A DNA stretch of 6,376 nucleotides. It comes from Pleionea sp041591085. Its GTDB lineage: Bacteria; Pseudomonadota; Gammaproteobacteria; Enterobacterales; Kangiellaceae. Of the stretch, positions 1 to 4,323 are shown piece after piece. The notes beneath the pieces were generated by a model, which ran no database searches, was not told where the DNA came from, and saw nothing but the letters and a program-made list of their open reading frames with translations. The stretch covers positions 1 to 6,376 of the forward strand of contig JBFHSP010000171.1 of the NCBI GenBank assembly GCA_041591085.1, written 5' to 3'. Positions within the stretch are counted from its first letter, which is position 1. Each line of letters begins with the position of its first letter. Made by a program: the position numbers and the translations under genes.

Positions 1-30
1 ACGGTTGTTTTTAATGAGCACGAAAAGTAA
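1..30 (+). CDS. probable C-terminal end of an upstream gene (partial)
   Basis: Only the last few codons lie in the window. In frame 1 the sequence reads TVVFNEHEK and stops at TAA 28-30, directly abutting the ATG at 31. In frame 2 it reads RLFLMSTKSK and stops at TGA 32-34, which would give an ATGA overlap with the next start. Either layout is a normal operon junction, and the sequence alone cannot choose between them. From memory, TIGR02444 genes often follow an ABC-F type ATPase gene (YheS-like) in gammaproteobacteria, so that is a possible identity. Nothing in these residues proves it, and the bases could also be non-coding. Confidence 0.3.
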   Translation, partial: TVVFNEHEK

Positions 31-597
31 ATGACGAAAGAGTTTGATACTAGCCAAAGAATCGATACTTTTTTATCTCCGAAAGCTTTTTGGGATTTTT
101 CGGTAAAGCTTTACAGTCAACCAAAAGTCCAAAAAATTCTACTCAAATGGCAAGACGAACTCGGCGCAAATGTAAATGAAGTGCTGTTTATTTTATGGAG
201 CATTCATAACAAAATTGATATTCCTGATAAAGTGCTAAATAAAGTACTAAGAAGCAATATACAATTAAGCAGGGTCACTGACAGTTTTCGTAAAGCGAGA
301 AGAGGTGTTTATGCAGAGTTTAATAATAGGTTAGGGAATAAATATAAAAAACAACTACGTATATTTAAAAATGGACTACTTGAATTGGAGCTTGAGTTTG
401 AAGCGATGCAGCAGAGACATTTGTTGAATGTTGCTTTCGAACATAAAAGTCAAGTTACAACTAAACTATTAAATCAGGAAAAATCTAATGGCTTATCGTT
501 TCGCTACCTTTCTTTAAAAATGCAAACCGCTATCTCTGAAAAGGAACTACAGCAGGATATAAAACGCCTCGTTAATAGTATCTCAAAGATAAAATAA
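31..597 (+). CDS. TIGR02444 family (DUF2390) protein
   Basis: This is a 188-residue soluble protein of unknown function. The family signature is visible in the N-terminal half: FWDFSVKLYS at residues 20-29, then a helix with WQDELGANVNEVLFILW at 40-56, matching the 'FW.FSL.LY...gV...cL.LQd..GadVNlLLf..W' pattern of TIGR02444/DUF2390. An RKARR stretch (88-92) and a charged helix rich in Leu/Glu (about 114-131, LLELELEFEAMQQRHL) fit the family's C-terminal half. There is no signal peptide or membrane segment, so it should be cytoplasmic. The ATG at 31 has no strong Shine-Dalgarno sequence and abuts or overlaps the previous stop, so translational coupling is likely. It is followed 11 bp later by a lipoprotein gene whose ribosome binding site overlaps its stop codon. 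Family assignment is by motif recognition; the molecular role is unknown. Confidence 0.8.
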   Translation: MTKEFDTSQRIDTFLSPKAFWDFSVKLYSQPKVQKILLKWQDELGANVNEVLFILWSIHNKIDIPDKVLNKVLRSNIQLSRVTDSFRKARRGVYAEFNNRLGNKYKKQLRIFKNGLLELELEFEAMQQRHLLNVAFEHKSQVTTKLLNQEKSNGLSFRYLSLKMQTAISEKELQQDIKRLVNSISKIK

Positions 598-601
598 AGG
601 A
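596..601 (+). promoter_or_regulatory. Shine-Dalgarno AAAGGA for the GTG start at 609
   Basis: AAAGGA lies 7 bases before GTG 609 and overlaps the TAA stop (595-597) of the preceding gene. It decides the start. The nearer ATG at 601 reads only three codons before a stop, while GTG 609 opens directly onto a lipoprotein signal sequence. The overlap suggests coupled translation with the upstream gene. Confidence 0.6.
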
Positions 602-608
602 TGTTATT

Positions 609-1325
609 GTGAAAAGTATTACTCTATTGATATCGATTTTCTTATTTTGTGCCTGTAGTGATGAAATGCCTTCAGATTATCACGGGATTCCTCTTCCTTC
701 AGATTCGATAATCATAGAAGATTTAGATGCTTTGTCATATACACAATTAGAATTTGAATCGAATATGAATCTTTCACAGATTAGTGAGTTTTATAGTGAG
801 CTAGATTATGCGACATGTAAAGTAAGTGAAAGAGATGGATATAATCACTGGGTCGAGTGTAGGTTTAAGAAAAGCGAAATTGAGTATGCTAAGTTGGACG
901 GTACAAAAAAAGAAAATTCAAGCGAATTAAATTTTTTATTGGAGTTTCATCCATGTAAGAAACAAATCGCTGATGGAGTAGATACATCAAATTGGATAAA
1001 AGAAGATGCCCCTAGTCAAGAAGGTTTAACTTTGGATATGCTTCAAGGCACTTGGTACGCAAAAGATGTGGGCTGCCCTGGGAACCCTTTTAAAAGTAAG
1101 CTTCGATATGAAATAACAAATAATCAATTACTTATTGTAGACGAAACAACCATTGAGGTGAGACTTGAGCTGGTCGATGATAAGGTATATCTTCATCGAA
1201 CGGGGTTACATTCTCAGATTCCTCCTCAAATTTTTAGAGTTATAAAGTTAACAGAGTTGGAACTTATTTTAGTTGTTCCTGGCTTATTTCCCTTTCCGAC
1301 ATTGGTTTACTATTTTCACAGATAA
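609..1325 (+). CDS. putative lipoprotein of unknown function
   Basis: A 238-residue protein with a GTG start. The N-terminus has one Lys (K2), a hydrophobic core (residues 4-15) and a cysteine-containing end FLFCACSD. C16 with Ala at -1 is the best lipidation site, although Phe at -3 makes the lipobox imperfect. The export signal is clear enough to place the protein at the cell envelope; Asp at +3 does not settle inner versus outer membrane. Residues about 28-115 (PLPSDS..., then SQISEFYSEL at 56-65) resemble small periplasmic domains with a 'xxV..FY...L' helix, which is a weak resemblance. Residues about 141-236 look all-beta and begin with LQGTWYA (145-151), reminiscent of a lipocalin GxW motif but not proof of one. 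Four further Cys (70, 84, 116, 156) could form disulfides in the periplasm. It sits 13 bp before a membrane protein gene and is probably cotranscribed with it. No named family recognised. Confidence 0.7.
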   Translation: MKSITLLISIFLFCACSDEMPSDYHGIPLPSDSIIIEDLDALSYTQLEFESNMNLSQISEFYSELDYATCKVSERDGYNHWVECRFKKSEIEYAKLDGTKKENSSELNFLLEFHPCKKQIADGVDTSNWIKEDAPSQEGLTLDMLQGTWYAKDVGCPGNPFKSKLRYEITNNQLLIVDETTIEVRLELVDDKVYLHRTGLHSQIPPQIFRVIKLTELELILVVPGLFPFPTLVYYFHR

Positions 1326-1338
1326 AAGTTGACTGGAT

Positions 1339-1749
1339 ATGAACAAGTTGATTTTTCTTGTTATTGGCTTGTACGTTATATTTGTGTTTGTAAGCACATT
1401 TCATTGCTATTTATTAAATCGAAATCAAAAAAGAAAATTTACATTATATATTCCTTTTGTAGCACCCGGAGTTAGTCTTCTTTTGGTTTATGGTTATTCA
1501 ATTTTAATCCCAATAGCAGGCTATGGAAGTGCAGGAGGACTTGCTGTTTTAGCCCACTATTTATTCTTAGGATTGTTTATTAACCTGTTTGTAGTGTACT
1601 TATTATTTAAGTTATTCACTAATCAAATAAAAGGTGCTTTCTGTCCCAAATGCTACCGGAGTGTCGCTTGGGGAGAGCTTAAATGTCTTCAATGCAACCA
1701 CCCTTTTTCAAAGGAAGATATTTCCAGATGCAAGCAATCGATGAAGTAA
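1339..1749 (+). CDS. small membrane protein with C-terminal zinc ribbon
   Basis: A 136-residue protein of unknown function. Three hydrophobic helices are visible at about residues 4-26, 37-60 and 66-92. A positively charged NRNQKRK loop (27-33) follows the first, which by the positive-inside rule puts that loop in the cytoplasm. This predicts an outside N-terminus and a cytoplasmic C-terminus. The tail carries two cysteine pairs, CPKC (102-105) and CLQC (116-119), spaced by ten residues, the pattern of a rubredoxin-like zinc ribbon knuckle pair. That tail would lie in the cytoplasm, in agreement with the predicted topology. The ATG at 1339 lacks a strong Shine-Dalgarno; an AAAAG at 1324-1328 is the nearest purine run. 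The gene is very AT-rich (hand count of 1381-1440: 13 G/C of 60). It follows the lipoprotein gene by 13 bp, suggesting the two act together at the envelope. I do not recognise a named family. Confidence 0.7.
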   Translation: MNKLIFLVIGLYVIFVFVSTFHCYLLNRNQKRKFTLYIPFVAPGVSLLLVYGYSILIPIAGYGSAGGLAVLAHYLFLGLFINLFVVYLLFKLFTNQIKGAFCPKCYRSVAWGELKCLQCNHPFSKEDISRCKQSMK

Positions 1750-1776
1750 GTCTCTTAGAATGAAATCGACTTAAAT

Positions 1777-1801
1777 TTGAACCAATGGGTTGTGCTATAC
1801 T
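1777..1801 (+). promoter_or_regulatory. probable extended -10 promoter for the arginine genes
   Basis: TGCTATACT at 1793-1801 combines the TGn extension with TATACT, five of six matches to the sigma-70 -10 consensus. The best -35-like hexamer, TTGAAC at 1777-1782, is only 13 bp away, too close for normal use, so the element would rely on the extended -10. Transcription would start near 1808, giving a leader of about 60 nt. An alternative pair, TTGACT (1801-1806) and TAGCTA (1825-1830) with an 18-bp spacer, is also possible and would start nearer to 1837. The promoter assignment is inferred from consensus only. Confidence 0.5.
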
Positions 1802-1823
1802 TGACTGCCTAAGCATACTAGGA

Positions 1824-1836
1824 GTAGCTAAGCTAC
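1824..1836. repeat. perfect 13-bp palindrome GTAGCT-A-AGCTAC
   Basis: The two arms GTAGCT and AGCTAC are exact reverse complements around one A. The palindrome lies 16-28 bases after the expected start from the extended -10 promoter and overlaps the -10 of the alternative promoter. It could be an operator for a dimeric repressor, or a small RNA hairpin (5-bp stem, UAA loop) in the leader. It does not match the ArgR consensus. Confidence 0.35.
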
Positions 1837-1868
1837 ATTCAACTAAACAGCTCAATTGGGAATGTTAA

Positions 1869-3185
1869 ATGATTAACAATCGCCATAAAATCAAAGAAAC
1901 TATTATTCAGCTTCTGTCTAATTTAGCGAATCCTAAAGAAATTCAGCAATATTTAAAACGATTTGCCGAAGCAGGGCAATCTCATTTTGCGGTAGTTAAG
2001 GTTAGTGGCTCAATTTTAAAGAATGATATGGATAATTTATGTTCCTCTTTAACTTTTTTAGAACGAATCGGTTTATTCCCCATTGTGGTCCATGGTGCTG
2101 GAGTTCAATTGAATGAAAAGCTTGCAAGAGCGGGAATTGAAACGTCGTTTATTGACGGACAAAGAGTCACTACGCCAGAAGTATTGGAGCTAGCGTCAAA
2201 AACTTTTATGCAACAGAATTTAGCATTATCGAGAAAACTGCAAATTAAAGGAGTTAAAACCGCCTCGATGGTTCAAGGTGTTTTTAAAGCCTCTAAAAGT
2301 AGTAATGCCGACCTAGGCTTTGTTGGTGAAAATATCAAGGTTGATCTTACTGAAATTCAAACGGCTATTGATAGCGGTATTATTCCGATTATATCTTCCA
2401 TGGCAACTACCGACACTGGTCAATGTTTAAATATCAGCGCAGATATAGCGACCAGTCATTTGGCGATTGCACTCAATCCCTATAAAATCATTTTTCTAGC
2501 CGATGCCGAAGGGTTATTTTTCGAAAATGGTAATTTTATTTCTTCTATCAACTTAGTGACCGACTTTAAAAATTTGATGGATCATGAAGAAATTGGCGAA
2601 GGCACTAAACTTAAAATTAAACAAGTGAATGATATATTGGCCAAGCTTCCAGAAACAGCTTCGGTATCGATTACTAAGCCACAAAATCTGGCGAAAGAAC
2701 TGTTTACTCATAGAGGATCGGGCACGTTAATTCGTAAGGGCGAATTAATTATTTTGCATGAAGGTAATGACACCCTTGATAGACGCCGCCTTACTAACTT
2801 GATTCAGCAAAGTTTTAATCGCACACTTGATGCCGATTATTTTGAGAATAATGAGTTGTTTCGAAGTTATGTGACTTTTTGTTATCGTGCCGCATCGATA
2901 ATGTTAATGGTCAATGGTATACCTTACCTAGATAAATTTGTTGTGGCTGATGATGCAAAAGGTGATGGCCTTGGTAAAGCATTATGGCGAAAAATGAACG
3001 ATGAAAATCCGAATTTTTTCTGGCGTTCTCGAATTGACAACCCTATTAATAGTTTTTATTTCAGTAAGTGTACGGGTTGTTATAAAACTGAAAAGTGGAT
3101 TGTTTTTTGGACCGGCGATATTGAAATGGATCAGGTCGATCAATGTATCGATTATGCATTAGCAAAAAAATCGACTTTAAGCTAA
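1869..3185 (+). CDS. argB: bifunctional N-acetylglutamate synthase/kinase (NAGS/K type)
   Basis: A 438-residue enzyme expected to make N-acetylglutamate from glutamate and acetyl-CoA and then phosphorylate it with ATP: steps one and two of arginine synthesis in the cytoplasm. Residues about 1-285 form an amino-acid-kinase domain, with K44 in VVKVSGS, VHGAG (74-78), the substrate arginine R99 in DGQRVTTPE, N188 and D192 in LNISAD, FLADAEGLF (209-217) and a lysine-rich GTKLKIK loop (245-251). Residues about 286-438 form a GNAT/DUF619 domain with YLDKFVV (353-359), the acetyl-CoA loop KGDGLGKA (364-371), FWRSR (384-388), NPINSFYF (391-398), EKW and VFWTG (412-416). K356 and Y397 match the catalytic Lys/Tyr pair proposed for this enzyme type, as I recall it. 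Length and motifs fit the Xanthomonas/Maricaulis bifunctional family, not a stand-alone ArgB (about 260-300 aa). The N-terminal helical extension is the arm linked to arginine inhibition in related kinases. TTGGGA precedes the ATG by about 8 bases; argC follows after 19 bp. Confidence 0.92.
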   Translation: MINNRHKIKETIIQLLSNLANPKEIQQYLKRFAEAGQSHFAVVKVSGSILKNDMDNLCSSLTFLERIGLFPIVVHGAGVQLNEKLARAGIETSFIDGQRVTTPEVLELASKTFMQQNLALSRKLQIKGVKTASMVQGVFKASKSSNADLGFVGENIKVDLTEIQTAIDSGIIPIISSMATTDTGQCLNISADIATSHLAIALNPYKIIFLADAEGLFFENGNFISSINLVTDFKNLMDHEEIGEGTKLKIKQVNDILAKLPETASVSITKPQNLAKELFTHRGSGTLIRKGELIILHEGNDTLDRRRLTNLIQQSFNRTLDADYFENNELFRSYVTFCYRAASIMLMVNGIPYLDKFVVADDAKGDGLGKALWRKMNDENPNFFWRSRIDNPINSFYFSKCTGCYKTEKWIVFWTGDIEMDQVDQCIDYALAKKSTLS

Positions 3186-3191
3186 ATGATT

Positions 3192-3196
3192 TAGGA
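3192..3196 (+). promoter_or_regulatory. Shine-Dalgarno TAGGA for argC
   Basis: TAGGA lies 8 bases before ATG 3205, inside the 19-bp gap after the kinase/synthase stop. It supports that start, which places the dinucleotide-binding glycine loop about ten residues in, as usual for the family. No promoter fits in the gap, so the two genes should share a transcript. Confidence 0.65.
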
Positions 3197-3204
3197 CGTT
3201 TAAA

Positions 3205-4173
3205 ATGAGTATAGAAAACAAGAAGTGGAGTTTAGGTATTGTCGGTGCCAGAGGCTATGTCGGTCAAGAGCTGATCACATTACTTAAAGGTCATCCATCC
3301 ATGGATATCGCTTGGATCAGTTTGCGCGATACCAGTGATTTGCCAGAATCCTTACTTTCCTGTTTACCGAAAGCTGTTGAAATCAGTTCTCTAACGCCAG
3401 AACAAATTGCAGCAAAAGGCACTGATATTGTGGTGCTCGCATTGCCAAATGGTGTGGCGGTTTCTTATGTGGAAGCTATCGAGGAAGGAAGCAATACTAA
3501 AGTTATCATCGATTTGTCGGCGGATTACAGATTTGATAACGGTTGGGTTTATTCATTACCCGAGTTACATCCGGATGCTATCTCTAGCCAAAAAAATGCT
3601 CCATTAATTAAAATCAGTAATCCAGGTTGTTATGCCACTGCTATGCAACTTGGCATTGCTCCGGTTAAATCGCTGTTATCGGCACGTCCTAATTGTTTTG
3701 GCGTTTCTGGATATAGCGGTGCAGGAAGTAAGCCTAGCCCAAATAATGATCCGGAAAACCTTAGAGACAATTTGATTGGCTACACGTTAATTGAACACTT
3801 ACATGAAAAAGAAGTGAGCTATCATTTGAATCAACCTATTTCATTTTCTCCGCATGTGGCGAGTTTTTTTCGCGGTATTAACATGACCGTTCATTTAGAA
3901 TTTAAAGAGCCTACTGATGCTGCAAGCTTATTGACTATTTACCAAGAAGTTTACAAAAATGATCCATTGGTACAGGTTCAAAAAGAAGTGCCAACCGTGA
4001 GAAAAGTGGTCAACACTCCTATCTGTTTGATTGGGGGCTTTAGCGTGAGCCAAGATGGTAAACGAGCTACGGTGGTTAGCTGCATCGATAACTTGCTTAA
4101 AGGGGCTGCAAGCCAGGCTTTGCAAAATATTCACTTAGCTATTGGAGTTACTCACACACAAGGATTAGCCTAG
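3205..4173 (+). CDS. argC: N-acetyl-gamma-glutamyl-phosphate reductase
   Basis: A 322-residue enzyme catalysing the NADPH-dependent reduction of N-acetylglutamyl phosphate to the semialdehyde, step three of arginine synthesis, using the product of the gene before it. The Rossmann loop GIVGARGYVGQE spans residues 11-22 with glycines 11, 14, 17 and 20. DIVVLALPNG (74-83) and DLSADYRF (103-110) are typical. The catalytic cysteine is C142 in SNPGCYAT (138-145). GYSGAGSKPS (169-178), the HLHEKEV segment (198-204) holding the likely general-base histidine, FSPHV (214-218) with RGI (223-225), and SCIDNLLKGAASQA (292-305) complete the set. Length is normal for the family (about 315-345). The gene looks intact. 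The 'GARGYVG' form resembles the Xanthomonas and fungal/plant-like branch more than the E. coli one, an impression by eye. No argD, argE or later arg genes are in the window. Confidence 0.95.
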   Translation: MSIENKKWSLGIVGARGYVGQELITLLKGHPSMDIAWISLRDTSDLPESLLSCLPKAVEISSLTPEQIAAKGTDIVVLALPNGVAVSYVEAIEEGSNTKVIIDLSADYRFDNGWVYSLPELHPDAISSQKNAPLIKISNPGCYATAMQLGIAPVKSLLSARPNCFGVSGYSGAGSKPSPNNDPENLRDNLIGYTLIEHLHEKEVSYHLNQPISFSPHVASFFRGINMTVHLEFKEPTDAASLLTIYQEVYKNDPLVQVQKEVPTVRKVVNTPICLIGGFSVSQDGKRATVVSCIDNLLKGAASQALQNIHLAIGVTHTQGLA

Positions 4174-4184
4174 ATTAGGCTTTA
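4167..4184 (+). terminator. weak terminator-like hairpin at the end of argC
   Basis: AGCCTA (4167-4172), a GAT loop and TAGGCT (4176-4181) form a perfect 6-bp stem, followed by a short T run (TTT at 4181-4183). The hairpin includes the argC stop codon. The stem is short and the T tract poor, so it may be only a partial terminator or an mRNA 3'-end structure. Confidence 0.3.
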
Positions 4185-4260
4185 ACAAAATCAAAGCTCG
4201 ACTTATTATTGGTTGGGCCTTGTCTTGATTTGAGCTATTAGATCTATCCCTTCTCAAAAC

Positions 4261-4288
4261 TTTCAAATAGTGCACATGAGGCTATACT
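4261..4288 (+). promoter_or_regulatory. candidate promoter for the TonB-dependent receptor
   Basis: TATACT at 4283-4288 is a good -10 hexamer. TTTCAA at 4261-4266, with a 16-bp spacer, is a poor -35 (three of six), which suggests activator dependence or weak expression. Transcription would begin near 4295, leaving about 29 nt before the preferred GTG start at 4324. The element shares the 9-mer GCTATACTT with the promoter ahead of the arginine genes. Confidence 0.4.
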
Positions 4289-4314
4289 TTAACTAATAAG
4301 TGGAAACTAGCTTT

Positions 4315-4317
4315 AGG
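4315..4317 (+). promoter_or_regulatory. Shine-Dalgarno core AGG for the GTG start at 4324
   Basis: TTTAGG ends at 4317, 6 bases before GTG 4324. The alternatives are worse: GTG 4300 would sit about 5 nt from the predicted transcript start, and ATG 4372 and ATG 4381 have no purine-rich site and would give a signal peptide without positive charge. Confidence 0.4.
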
Positions 4318-4323
4318 TACTTT

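Larger units (their letters stand above)
1750..1868 (+). other. intergenic region / arginine operon leader
   Basis: This 119-bp gap separates the AT-rich envelope genes from the arginine genes. It holds a strong extended -10 element, a second possible promoter and a perfect short palindrome, each listed separately. No classical ArgR box pair (TGAAT-N4-ATTCA type) was found by eye; only a lone ATTCA occurs at 1836-1840. No convincing intrinsic terminator for the preceding gene is visible. Near the 3' end, TTGGGA (1856-1861) serves as a moderate ribosome binding site for the ATG at 1869. Confidence 0.5.
4174..4323 (+). other. intergenic region between argC and the receptor gene
   Basis: About 150 bp without a gene. 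It holds the tail of the argC hairpin and a candidate promoter. A long-looped inverted repeat, AAATCAA (4188-4194) and TTGATTT (4225-4231), is probably chance. No Fur box or other known operator was recognised by eye. An in-frame TAA at 4297-4299 limits how far upstream the receptor gene can begin. Confidence 0.45.

Noticed and set aside
1760..1774. Four-codon reading frame (MKST) in the arginine leader region, considered as an attenuator peptide
   Set aside because: It contains no arginine codons, has no ribosome binding site, and lies upstream of the predicted transcript start.
1836..1840. ATTCA as half of an ArgR box
   Set aside because: The partner half TGAAT is not present at the required spacing upstream.
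3407..3607. 66-codon open frame inside argC, + strand
   Set aside because: It is a shadow in another frame of a clearly coding gene with conserved catalytic motifs, and it has no recognisable protein features.
3928..4134. 68-codon open frame on the minus strand within argC
   Set aside because: Antisense shadow of conserved ArgC sequence; no ribosome binding site or family resemblance.
4188..4231. Inverted repeat AAATCAA ... TTGATTT as a terminator
   Set aside because: The stem is AT-rich, the loop is 30 nt and no T tract follows; it is likely chance.
4269..4280. AGTGCACATGAG as a CRP or other operator site
   Set aside because: It does not fit TGTGA-N6-TCACA; only the central GTGCAC is palindromic, which is too short to claim.
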